Shown: positions 1 through 6,730, counted from the first letter of the stretch. The stretch is DNA of 10,000 nucleotides from Magnetospirillum sp. (GCA_020217035.1 JAIWOG010000128.1:1-10000); one strand, 5' to 3'. The notes: generated by a model not told the origin, from the sequence alone. Numbers and translations are program-made.

Positions 1-964
1 CGCGGGCGGCATCCAGGCCGGAAGCGACCGGCGCCTGACGCGGCACGCTCACCGCCTGCGACACGGAGCGGACGGGCGGTGAAACCACCGCCTTGGCCGC
101 GACCGGGGCCGCCGGCTTGGTCGCCACCCTTGTCGTCGGCCGGGCGGCGCAAGGGGCCTTGGTCTTGGTGAAAAAGAACAAGCCGTCCTCTTCGACCAGA
201 CGGAACACCCCCAAATCGTTGGCCAAGGTCTCGGCGCTGCCCACCAGCAACAAGGCGTCGGGCTTCATGCGGGCCGACAGGTTGCGCAGGATGGCCTCGC
301 GCGTCGGGGTGTCGAAATAAATCGAGACGTTGCGGAACAGCACGATGTCGAAATCGGCCAGGTCGGCGGCGATCTCGGGCGACAGCAGGTTCAGGTGGTG
401 GAAGCGCACCTTGGACCGCACGCAATCGGCCAGGGCGAAACCATGGCGGCCGATGGGGCTGAAGTAACGCTCGCGCCGCTCCGCCGACAGCCCGCGGAAG
501 GAAAAGGCGCTGTAATGGGCGGCCCGCGCCTTGGCCAGGGCCAGATGGTCGATGTCGCCCCCCACCAGATGCACCTGGGCGGCCATGGATTCGCCCAGGC
601 GGTCCAGCAAGGCCATGGCGATGGAATAGGGTTCCTCGCCGGTGGAACAACCGGCGCTGAGGATGCGCAGCGGCGTCCCGCCGCGCAGCCCCTGGTAGCG
701 TGGCACCAGCTTGTCGGTCAGCAAGGCCAGTTGTTCGGGTTCGCGGAAGAAGTAGGTTTCGTTGATGGTCAGCAGGGTGACCAGTTCCTGGAACTCGGCG
801 GAATCGCCCCCCAGCCGCGACAAATAGGTGCGGGCGGTGGCGCAGCCCAAGGCGTGCATGCGGGCCGCCAACGCCCCTTTCAGGGTTTCCTCGCCGTTGC
901 CTTCCAGCATCAGGCCGCAGCGGGTCCGCACCAGATCCTTGAAGGGTTTGAGGTCAAGGATCAT
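1..964 (-). CDS. cheR: Chemotaxis protein methyltransferase CheR (partial, C-terminus beyond the window)
   Basis: CheR transfers methyl groups from S-adenosylmethionine to glutamates of chemoreceptors in the cytoplasm, opposing CheB during adaptation. About 321 residues are visible. The N-terminal helical CheR_N part is followed by NETYFFRE (residues 68-75), the SAM-binding stretch SAGCSTGEEPYS (about 103-114), an acidic loop with D137, HHLNLL (189-194) and FRNVSIYFD (210-218); the last corresponds to the usual CRNVLIYFD. The catalytic core ends near residue 268 (LFFFTKTK). The protein then continues as an Ala/Pro/Val-rich stretch to the window edge, so it is longer than the roughly 280-residue single-domain CheR and may carry a further domain downstream; some CheR proteins carry TPR repeats there. 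The ATG overlaps the cheB stop as ATGA, which supports the start and implies translational coupling. Family assignment is very secure; the C-terminal architecture is unknown. Confidence 0.95.
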   Translation of the reverse strand, partial: MILDLKPFKDLVRTRCGLMLEGNGEETLKGALAARMHALGCATARTYLSRLGGDSAEFQELVTLLTINETYFFREPEQLALLTDKLVPRYQGLRGGTPLRILSAGCSTGEEPYSIAMALLDRLGESMAAQVHLVGGDIDHLALAKARAAHYSAFSFRGLSAERRERYFSPIGRHGFALADCVRSKVRFHHLNLLSPEIAADLADFDIVLFRNVSIYFDTPTREAILRNLSARMKPDALLLVGSAETLANDLGVFRLVEEDGLFFFTKTKAPCAARPTTRVATKPAAPVAAKAVVSPPVRSVSQAVSVPRQAPVASGLDAAR

Positions 965-2007
965 GCCAGCCCCCTGGCCAGGTCACGCATGGCGGGGGCG
1001 ATGCCGTCCAGCCCCAGGACACGGGCCGCCGCCCCCTTTTCCACCGCCACCCGGTTCATGCCGTAGATCACCGAACTGGCTTCGTCCTGGGCGATGGTGG
1101 CACCGCCGGCGGCCTTGATGGCGGCCATGCCCTTGGCCCCGTCGCTGCCCATGCCGGTCAGGATGATCCCTACCGCCCGCTTGCCCCAGACATTGGCGAC
1201 ACTGGTCAGCAGCGCGTCGCAACTGGGGCGGTAGACGTCGCGTTCGCCCCGCTCCAGCAAGTTCAGGCGGCGGCTGGATGTCACCACCAGGTGGCGTTCC
1301 GACGGCGCCAGGATGACGGCGCCGGACTCGACCAGCATGCCGTCCGTGGCCAGCCGCACCGGCAAGGGCGACAAGGTGGTCAGCCAGTCGGCCATGCCGG
1401 CGGCGAAGCCGTCGGCGATGTGCTGGGCCACCAGGATGGGGCACGGGAAGTCGCCGGGAAGGGCGGCCAGCAACTTGGCCAGGGCCTGCGGCCCGCCGGT
1501 GGACGACGCGATGGCGAAGACACGCCCTTCGCGACCCGACGGCGAGGTGACGGGCGGCGATGGCACCGGGCACGGCGCCAAAGGCGGCACCCGCAAGGCG
1601 CGGACATGGGTGATGACCGGAATCTTCGCCACCAGCTTGGCCTTGGCCACGAACTCGGCATGCTCGGCCGGGTCCAGGCTGGGCTTGCTGACCACGTCGA
1701 CGGCGCCCTTGGCCACGGCAGCATAGGCGTTCTGCGCATCGGCCACCGACGACACCACCAAGATGGGCACCGCCTTGGTGCACATGATCTCCTCGATGGC
1801 GTCCAGGCCGCCCATCACCGGCATTTCCAGGTCCATGGTCACCAGGTCGGGGCGCAGGGCGCGGGTCATCTCGACCGCCTCCCGGCCGTTCCTGGCCTCG
1901 CCCACCACCGCGAAGCCGCCGTCGTCTTCCAGGAACGAACGCAGCAATCCCCGCGCCAACGACGAATCGTCGACCAACAGGACGCGGATCGCGGGGGGGC
2001 TGGTCAC
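961..2007 (-). CDS. cheB: Protein-glutamate methylesterase/glutamine deamidase CheB
   Basis: This 348-residue protein has the standard CheB architecture. An N-terminal receiver domain (about 7-125) has the acidic pair D13/D14, phospho-acceptor D59 in VTMDLEMP, and K108 in the SKPS motif. A Pro-rich linker (about 140-160) leads to the C-terminal esterase domain (162-345). The predicted catalytic triad is S169 in ASSTGGP, H196 in AQHIADG and D289 in TGMGSDG. Phosphorylated CheB removes methyl groups from receptor glutamates and deamidates glutamines, resetting receptor sensitivity. The start is GTG: the 15 nt between the mcp stop and this codon contain no other start in frame, and the conserved IRVLLVDDS begins only six residues later. 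No clear Shine-Dalgarno sequence precedes it, so coupling to mcp translation is likely. Its stop overlaps the cheR start. Identification is very secure. Confidence 0.97.
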   Translation of the reverse strand: MTSPPAIRVLLVDDSSLARGLLRSFLEDDGGFAVVGEARNGREAVEMTRALRPDLVTMDLEMPVMGGLDAIEEIMCTKAVPILVVSSVADAQNAYAAVAKGAVDVVSKPSLDPAEHAEFVAKAKLVAKIPVITHVRALRVPPLAPCPVPSPPVTSPSGREGRVFAIASSTGGPQALAKLLAALPGDFPCPILVAQHIADGFAAGMADWLTTLSPLPVRLATDGMLVESGAVILAPSERHLVVTSSRRLNLLERGERDVYRPSCDALLTSVANVWGKRAVGIILTGMGSDGAKGMAAIKAAGGATIAQDEASSVIYGMNRVAVEKGAAARVLGLDGIAPAMRDLARGLA

Positions 2008-2022
2008 CGCCGCGGTCCGGGC

Positions 2023-3936
2023 TTAGGCGGCCGGTCCGGCATCAAGCCGAAACCGGTTGACCAGGGTGTCCAACTCGGCGGACAGCCGGCTCATGTCGCG
2101 GCTGATTTCCGAAATGCGGTTGATGGATTGCGCGGTGTGGCTGGAGGCCCCGACGATCTCGCGCAGGGCCACCACCACTTGGTTGCTGGCGGTGCGCTGC
2201 TGCTGGGTGGACAGCGAGATCTGTTGCGCCGCCGAACTGGTTTGCCGCGCCGCTTCCACCAGGTCGTCCAGACGGCCGGCGGCGTGGCTGGTGGCGTCCA
2301 TTCCCGAGTTGATGCCGGCGGCGCCCTTTTCCGAGGTGATGACCAGCCGCGAGATGGAATCCTGGATTTGGCTGATCTTGCCTTCGATCTCGCCGGTGCT
2401 GTCGGTGACGCTGTCGGCCAGGCGGCGGATTTCCGCCGCCACCACGCCGAAACGACGCCCGGCTTCGCCGGCGCTGGCCGCTTCCAGGGCGGCGTTGAAG
2501 GCGATCAGCTTGGTCTGGTCGGCCACCGCGTTGATGATTTCCATCACCTTGCTGATTTCCTTGGACCGCGCCCCCAGTTCGACGATCTCGCTAAGCGAGT
2601 TCTGGTTGTCGGCTTGGATGTCGGCCATGCGCGACAGCACCTGGGCCATGGAATCGGTGCCGCGTTGGGCGTTGTCGTAGGTGCCGCTGGCGATGTCGAC
2701 CACCGACTTGGAATGTTCGGCGATCTGGGTGGAGGATGCCGACAATTCCTCCATGGTCGAGGTGATCTCGGCCACCGAGGCCGACATTTCCGACGAGGTG
2801 GCCGCCTGGCCTTCCACCGCCGAGAAGATTTCCTGGGCGGCGGCGTGCACCGCCTTGGCGTGAGAGCGGACTTCCGAGGCCAGTTGGTGCAACTGTTCCC
2901 GCATCTCGCCGGCGGCACGGGCCAGGTCGCCCAATTCGTCCTGGCCGTCGGCGGCGATGGTGACGGTCAGGTCGCCGGTGGCCACGTGGCGCACGCCGGC
3001 CATCACCACCAGGATGCGCCGGGTCAGGCTGCGGGCCACCAACAGCGCCAGGCCGATGCCGGCCAACAGGGTCGCCGCCCCCACCAACAGCGAGGTGTCG
3101 CGGGCCGAACGGAAGGCGCTGAGGTAATGGCTGCGGTCCATGGCCACTTCAAGGACACCGATGGCCTTGCCGGCATAGTCGGTCATCACCGCCACGTAGA
3201 CCGCCTTGGGCTGGCCCGCCAAGTCCACATGGGCCAATTGCGGCTCGCCGGCGAAAGCCTTGTTCAGCAGGTCGCGGGACAGCAGCGGCTCCTTGCCCAT
3301 GGTCGAGGCGAAGGTCACCATCTTGCCGTCGCCGATCAGATGCAGCGCCACGTCCACGCCTTGGCGTTGCTTGACGCCGTCGAAGAAGGATTGCCCAAAG
3401 GTCATGCCGAACTCGACCGAGCCGTTGGCGCCGACGACCGGCACCACGCCGCGGATGCCCAGGCCGGCGACGCCGCCTTCCAGACCTTGGGTGGGCTTGC
3501 CGGTCTTGTTGGTGTTGACCACGGTGAAACGGAAGGACGACAAGTCGTCGCCGAACTTTTCCGGCTTGTGCAGGCGCAGGAACGAGGTGGCCGGGGGGGT
3601 GTGGAACTGGAACTGCTCGACCCCGAAGCCGTCGGCCATGGGCTTGAAGGTGGGTTGCAGCAAGGCGGCCAGCGCGGCACGGTCGCCGGCGGCGAAGCGG
3701 TCCTTGACCAGCGGCACCGAGGCGACGAACTGGGCCAGCGCCTCTGCGGTGCGGCTTTCCATGGCGATGGCTTGTGAGATGGCGCGGACATGACCGTCCA
3801 ACTCGCTGCGCTCGGCCGAGGTCACCACGTCTTCCAAGGTGCTCAGGTTGACGACGGTCAGGGCTCCGACCACCGCGGCGACAGACACCCCCATGGCCAA
3901 GGTAATCTTGGCCCACAAACGCAGATTGTGCAGCAT
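2023..3936 (-). CDS. Methyl-accepting chemotaxis protein with dCache_3-like periplasmic sensor
   Basis: This is a 637-residue inner-membrane chemoreceptor, the first gene of the mcp-cheB-cheR operon. TM1 is about 11-31, the periplasmic sensor 32-280, TM2 about 281-303, HAMP about 300-352, and a long cytoplasmic signalling coiled coil fills the rest. The sensor contains FHTPPATSFLRLHKPEKFGD (111-130), GLGIRGVVPV (158-167) and SVEFGMTFGQ (173-182), which I recognise as typical of the double-Cache dCache_3 family. The ligand is not predictable. The hairpin tip at about 470-510 reads ADQTKLIAFNAALEAASAGE and then RRFGVVAAEIRRLADSV; this is a known variant of the canonical QTNLLALNAAIEAARAGE. There is no C-terminal CheR-tethering pentapeptide; the protein ends NRFRLDAGPAA. 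The ATG is preceded by AGGGG six nt upstream on the minus strand and opens directly into the basic-flanked TM1, so the start is good. Confidence 0.95.
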   Translation of the reverse strand: MLHNLRLWAKITLAMGVSVAAVVGALTVVNLSTLEDVVTSAERSELDGHVRAISQAIAMESRTAEALAQFVASVPLVKDRFAAGDRAALAALLQPTFKPMADGFGVEQFQFHTPPATSFLRLHKPEKFGDDLSSFRFTVVNTNKTGKPTQGLEGGVAGLGIRGVVPVVGANGSVEFGMTFGQSFFDGVKQRQGVDVALHLIGDGKMVTFASTMGKEPLLSRDLLNKAFAGEPQLAHVDLAGQPKAVYVAVMTDYAGKAIGVLEVAMDRSHYLSAFRSARDTSLLVGAATLLAGIGLALLVARSLTRRILVVMAGVRHVATGDLTVTIAADGQDELGDLARAAGEMREQLHQLASEVRSHAKAVHAAAQEIFSAVEGQAATSSEMSASVAEITSTMEELSASSTQIAEHSKSVVDIASGTYDNAQRGTDSMAQVLSRMADIQADNQNSLSEIVELGARSKEISKVMEIINAVADQTKLIAFNAALEAASAGEAGRRFGVVAAEIRRLADSVTDSTGEIEGKISQIQDSISRLVITSEKGAAGINSGMDATSHAAGRLDDLVEAARQTSSAAQQISLSTQQQRTASNQVVVALREIVGASSHTAQSINRISEISRDMSRLSAELDTLVNRFRLDAGPAA

Positions 3937-3981
3937 TGCCCGCCCCTGACTGAGGTTACCCCAAAATCGCTATAGTGACGA

Positions 3982-4010
3982 AATTTGGGACAGGGCTGAT
4001 TATCGGTCAA
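3982..4010 (-). promoter_or_regulatory. Candidate sigma70-type promoter for mcp-cheB-cheR
   Basis: On the minus strand TTGACC (4010-4005) is followed after 17 nt by CAAATT (3987-3982), about 45 nt upstream of the chemoreceptor ATG. The -35 box is good but the -10 box matches the consensus at only three positions. An alternative -10, TATAGC (3974-3969), lacks a good -35 at proper spacing. The location fits, since it is the only sizeable gap upstream of the operon, but the assignment is tentative. Confidence 0.3.
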
Positions 4011-4132
4011 GAAATAGATTTGAAAAGCACAGGACGAAGACACCAACTTACGCACAGATTGAAATATATTTTCATCCATTCATGCCTGAACTTCCATGGC
4101 GCCATGATTTCACCTTCAAGCTTTACACCTTC

Positions 4133-4150
4133 ATCTCTGTCCGCAGAGAT
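4133..4150. repeat. Short perfect inverted repeat, possible transcript-end hairpin of the metal ATPase
   Basis: ATCTCTG (4133-4139) and CAGAGAT (4144-4150) form a perfect 7-bp stem with a 4-nt loop, starting 17 nt beyond the ATPase stop codon on the minus strand. There is no T-tract after it on either strand, so it is not a standard intrinsic terminator. It could be a weak or Rho-assisted 3' end, or a protein-binding dyad. Confidence 0.3.
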
Positions 4151-4167
4151 TCACTTGATGATATAGC

Positions 4168-6075
4168 TTACCCATTTCTCATCAACCGAAGCGCGTTTAT
4201 GGTTACCAGCACCGTGGCGCCGGTATCGGCCAGGACCGCCGGCCACAGGCCGGTCAGGCCAACCAGCGTGGTCACCAGGAACACCCCCTTCAACCCCAGG
4301 GCGATCACCACGTTCTGGCGGATCACCCGCATGGTCCGTCGCGCCATCTCGACCGCCAGGCCGACATCGCCGACGCGTCCGCGCAGCAGGGCGCAATCAG
4401 CGGTTTCCAGGGCGATTTCGGTGCCGCCGCCCATGGCGATGCCCACATCGGCCGCCGCCAGCGCCGGGGCGTCGTTGATGCCGTCGCCCACCTTGGCCAC
4501 TTTCAAGCCGTCGCGCTGCCAGGCGCGGATGGCCGCCATCTTGCCTTCGGGCGACAAGGGGGCGTGCACCGCCAACCCCAGCTCGGCGCCCACATGGCGG
4601 GCGGCGGCGGCATGGTCGCCGCTCAGCATGGCCTGCTTCACCCCCAGGGTGGCCAGACGGGCGATGGCGTCCCCGGCGTCGGGGCGCACCCGGTCCTGCA
4701 GGGCGAAAGCCAGCACCGGCACCCCGGCGGCGGTCAACACCGACACGGTCTTGCCCTCGGCCCGCCAATCGCCCACCGCGCCATCCATCTCGACCGTCCC
4801 CAGAAAGACCGCGATCCCGTTCCAGGTGCCGCCGATGCCGAGACCGGCAACAGCATGGGACTGGCCCACCGGTTCGGCATGGCTGCCCAGGCCGCGCAGA
4901 TGCGTGGCGATGGCCCGGGCCAGGGGATGGGACGAGCCTTCGCACAAACCGGCGGCCACCGCCTGCCACTGGCCATCCTGGTCCAGTTGGGCCATGCCCA
5001 CCACCTGGGGGCACCCTTCGGTCAGGGTGCCGGTCTTGTCGAAGGCGACCATGTCGATTCCGGCCAGACGCTCGACCACGTCGCCGCCCTTGAACAGGAT
5101 GCCGCGCCGGGCGCCGGCGGCCAGCACCGCCGCCAAGGCGGCAGGGGTCGAGATGACCAAGGCGCAGGGGCAGCCGATCAGCAAAAGCGCCAGACCACGA
5201 TAGAACCACGTTTCCCAATCCTGAGCGGCCAAAAGCGGCGGCGCCACCATGACCAAGCCCGCCACCACCACCACCCCCGGCGTGTACCAGCGGGCGAAAC
5301 GGTCGACGAAACGGGCGAAGGGGGCCTTGGCCGCCTGAGCCCGCTCGACCAGCCGGGCGATGCGGGTGACGGTGTTGTCGGCGGCATCCGAGGTCGCCCG
5401 CAGGATCAGCACCCCGTCCAAGGCGATGGCCCCGGCAGGCACCGGATCACCCACCCGACGGCGCACCGCCTGGCTTTCGCCGCTGACCGCCGCTTCATCC
5501 ACCCCGGCCTCTCCCTCGGTCACCACCCCGTCCACCGCCAGCCGGTCGCCGGGCCGCACCATCACCAGATCGCCGACCCGCACATCCTGGACAGCCCCCT
5601 CGACCCATTGTTCCCCCTGACGACGCAGCGCCCGTTTTGGCAGCAACTGGGCCAAGGCCATGATCCCGGCGCGGGCCTTGCGGGCGGCCACGCCCTCCAA
5701 AGCCTCGCCCAACAGGAACAGGAACACCACCATGGCCGCCTCGTCCCAGGCGCCGATCGCCAGGGCGCCGGCCACCGCCACGCTCATCAGCGTTTCCATG
5801 CTGAAGAAGGAACCCTGACGCGCCGCCATCAGGGCGCGGCGGAACACCGGAAAGCCGCCCGCCAGCAGCGCCGGCAGGACCACCCAGGGCGGCGCCCCCG
5901 GCAGCAGCCACAGCATCCCCTGTCCCGTCGCCAGCAACGACCCGCACAGCACCAGCAGCCCGGCCCGGCCGCGCCACCACGGCAGCGGCGTGGCGTCCAC
6001 CGCAGGTGAAGGCGTCGGCGCGTGACAGGACGCGCAACCGCAGGACGGGGGGGCGACGTTGACGGGGAGGGTCAT
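4168..6075 (-). CDS. cadA: Heavy-metal translocating P-type ATPase, P1B-2 (Zn/Cd/Pb exporter), without an N-terminal HMA domain
   Basis: This 635-residue inner-membrane pump is predicted to export divalent soft metals using ATP. Visible motifs are SGES (198-201, actuator), CPC in the membrane (302-304), the phosphorylated aspartate D346 in DKTGT, the nucleotide-binding SSHP (381-384) and GDGINDAP (530-537). After the P domain, N588/K596 and D617-x-G619 near the C-terminus match the P1B-2 signature for Zn/Cd/Pb rather than the Cu(I) P1B-1 signature. The usual N-terminal HMA domain is absent; a short segment with the cysteine cluster CGCASCH (12-18) takes its place. I chose the ATG at 6075 because AGGAG lies about 10 nt upstream. 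Longer in-frame extension to 6219 would run through the promoter and into the divergent regulator gene. The MerR-type promoter upstream implies metal induction. CadA versus ZntA naming is a matter of metal preference, which sequence alone does not settle. Confidence 0.93.
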   Translation of the reverse strand: MTLPVNVAPPSCGCASCHAPTPSPAVDATPLPWWRGRAGLLVLCGSLLATGQGMLWLLPGAPPWVVLPALLAGGFPVFRRALMAARQGSFFSMETLMSVAVAGALAIGAWDEAAMVVFLFLLGEALEGVAARKARAGIMALAQLLPKRALRRQGEQWVEGAVQDVRVGDLVMVRPGDRLAVDGVVTEGEAGVDEAAVSGESQAVRRRVGDPVPAGAIALDGVLILRATSDAADNTVTRIARLVERAQAAKAPFARFVDRFARWYTPGVVVVAGLVMVAPPLLAAQDWETWFYRGLALLLIGCPCALVISTPAALAAVLAAGARRGILFKGGDVVERLAGIDMVAFDKTGTLTEGCPQVVGMAQLDQDGQWQAVAAGLCEGSSHPLARAIATHLRGLGSHAEPVGQSHAVAGLGIGGTWNGIAVFLGTVEMDGAVGDWRAEGKTVSVLTAAGVPVLAFALQDRVRPDAGDAIARLATLGVKQAMLSGDHAAAARHVGAELGLAVHAPLSPEGKMAAIRAWQRDGLKVAKVGDGINDAPALAAADVGIAMGGGTEIALETADCALLRGRVGDVGLAVEMARRTMRVIRQNVVIALGLKGVFLVTTLVGLTGLWPAVLADTGATVLVTINALRLMRNG

Positions 6076-6107
6076 TTTCTTGTTCTCCTGACCATGCCCG
6101 ATCAGGC

Positions 6108-6113
6108 TACAAT
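6108..6113 (+). promoter_or_regulatory. Candidate -10 box of the merR-family gene
   Basis: TACAAT on the plus strand differs from TATAAT at one base and lies immediately beside the operator dyad, about 33 nt before the regulator ATG. A good -35 box is not apparent at 17 nt; CTCCTG would sit there. If used, this promoter overlaps the ATPase promoter, so the regulator would control its own synthesis. Confidence 0.4.
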
Positions 6114-6129
6114 CTCTAGCGACTAGAGA
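6113..6129. promoter_or_regulatory. Operator dyad for the MerR-family regulator
   Basis: TCTCTAG-CGA-CTAGAGA is a perfect inverted repeat with 7-bp arms and a 3-bp centre. It lies exactly within the 19-bp spacer of the ATPase promoter (its outermost base pair touching the -35 box), where MerR-family dimers such as ZntR, CadR and CueR bind. It is the only strong dyad in the divergent gap, so assigning it to the adjacent regulator is well supported. Confidence 0.75.
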
Positions 6130-6145
6130 AGCAAGGGGTTTGACG

Positions 6146-6610
6146 ATGAATCCGCCCACTCCCCGGCCACAGCCCATCGGCCGGCTGGCCGAGGCCACCG
6201 GTCTCAAGGTCCCCACCATCCGCTATTACGAACAGATCGGCTTGCTTCCCAGCCCGCCGCGCAGCCAGGGCAACCGCCGACTTTATCCGGATTCCGCCAT
6301 CGCCCGTCTGCGCTTCATCCGCCATGCCCGCGAACTGGGTTTCGAGATCGAGTCCATCCGCCAATTGCTGGACATGGCCGACCATCCCGACCAATCCTGC
6401 GCCGACGCCGATTCCATCGCCCGCCGCCACCTGGCCGACATCCAGTCGAAGATCGCCCGGCTGACCGCCCTGGGCGAGGAAGTCAGCCAGATGATCGCCG
6501 GTTGCCGCCAAAGTTCGGTGCGCCAATGCCGGGTCATCCAAGTCCTGGCCGATCACGGTCAATGTCTGGGCGAACACCTTGCCGGATCAGTAAAAATTAA
6601 TGAAAAATGA
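6146..6610 (+). CDS. MerR-family metal-responsive transcriptional regulator (ZntR/CadR-like)
   Basis: This 154-residue cytoplasmic DNA-binding protein has an N-terminal winged helix-turn-helix (about 10-78) with TIRYYEQIGLLP (24-35), NRRLY (43-47) and FIRHARELGF (57-66), all typical of MerR. A long dimerisation helix follows at about 85-118. Then comes a C-terminal metal-binding loop with C120 and C128 spaced by seven residues, as in CueR. C85, at the start of the dimerisation helix, occupies the position where Zn/Cd/Pb sensors have cysteine and Cu(I) sensors have serine. This and the divergent P1B-2 pump favour a divalent-metal sensor. C140 and H144 are further potential ligands. The ATG at 6146 has AAGGGG seven nt upstream; an in-frame TTG two codons earlier is less likely. 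The exact metal is not determinable from the sequence. Confidence 0.9.
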   Translation: MNPPTPRPQPIGRLAEATGLKVPTIRYYEQIGLLPSPPRSQGNRRLYPDSAIARLRFIRHARELGFEIESIRQLLDMADHPDQSCADADSIARRHLADIQSKIARLTALGEEVSQMIAGCRQSSVRQCRVIQVLADHGQCLGEHLAGSVKINEK

Positions 6611-6691
6611 AGCAGATTGCGGCAATGCGCACAGAAAAACTTTGACGACAGCCGCCTTTTTCCGGTGCACACCTGATGCAATCCTCTCGAA

Positions 6692-6730
6692 ATACCCGCA
6701 TAATGCCAGGGTATGTCATTTTGGGTACCC
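6692..6730. promoter_or_regulatory. Cluster of TACCC/GGGTA half-sites upstream of the FecR-domain gene, possible operator
   Basis: ATACCC (6692-6697) and GGGTAT (6709-6714) form an inverted repeat with an 11-bp centre, and GGGTACCC (6723-6730) is an 8-bp palindrome of the same half-site. A possible -10 box, CATAAT (6699-6704), lies inside the first repeat, although no convincing -35 box is seen. The cluster sits in the only gap upstream of the rightward gene set. A regulator-binding role is an inference. Confidence 0.3.

Larger units (their letters stand above)
3937..4167. other. AT-rich intergenic tract between the metal ATPase and the chemoreceptor
   Basis: This 231-bp non-coding stretch is clearly AT-richer than the genes on either side. 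It lies downstream of the ATPase stop and upstream of the chemoreceptor start, both read on the minus strand. It holds a perfect 12-bp palindrome CATGGCGCCATG (4095-4106), a short hairpin (4133-4150), two direct copies of CACCTTC 15 bp apart (4111-4117 and 4126-4132), and an A/T-rich near-palindrome at 4060-4074. No convincing open reading frame or recognisable RNA gene was found in it. The right half should contain the 3' end of the ATPase transcript and the left half the che-operon promoter. Confidence 0.6.
6104..6134 (-). promoter_or_regulatory. MerR-type long-spacer promoter of the metal ATPase
   Basis: On the minus strand the -35 box TTGCTT (6134-6129) and the -10 box TAGCCT (6109-6104) are separated by 19 nt, instead of the usual 17. 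The spacer is occupied by a dyad. Promoters of this geometry are poor for sigma70 alone and are activated when a metal-bound MerR-family dimer twists the spacer. The predicted transcript start is about 20-25 nt upstream of the ATPase ATG. The -10 box itself is a weak match, as expected for this class. Confidence 0.7.

Noticed and set aside
1291..3777. Very long plus-strand open frame (828 codons) opposite cheB and the chemoreceptor
   Set aside because: Its His/Gly/Gln-rich composition is that of an antisense frame in GC-rich DNA. The minus strand encodes clear CheB and chemoreceptor domains over the same bases.
3998..4012. ACCGATAA on the minus strand as a flagellar sigma28 -10 element for the che operon
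   Set aside because: It resembles GCCGATAA, but no TAAA-like -35 lies at the required spacing upstream. One half of a promoter motif is not enough.
3858..4079. Small minus-strand frame of 73 codons spanning the chemoreceptor start
   Set aside because: It overlaps the well-supported chemoreceptor N-terminus in another frame, has no recognisable features and lacks a convincing ribosome-binding site.
4133..4150. Hairpin after the ATPase gene as an intrinsic terminator
   Set aside because: The 7-bp stem is only moderately GC-rich and there is no T-tract on either strand, so it is kept only as an inverted repeat.
6022..6036. CASCH in the ATPase N-terminus as a c-type heme (CxxCH) site
   Set aside because: The segment precedes the first membrane helix of a P-type ATPase, has no signal peptide and is predicted cytoplasmic, where c-type heme attachment does not occur. 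Metal binding is more plausible.
6076..6219. N-terminal extension of the metal ATPase to an upstream in-frame start
   Set aside because: It would run through the MerR-type promoter and into the divergent regulator gene. The ATG at 6075 has a good ribosome-binding site and leaves the promoter outside the gene.
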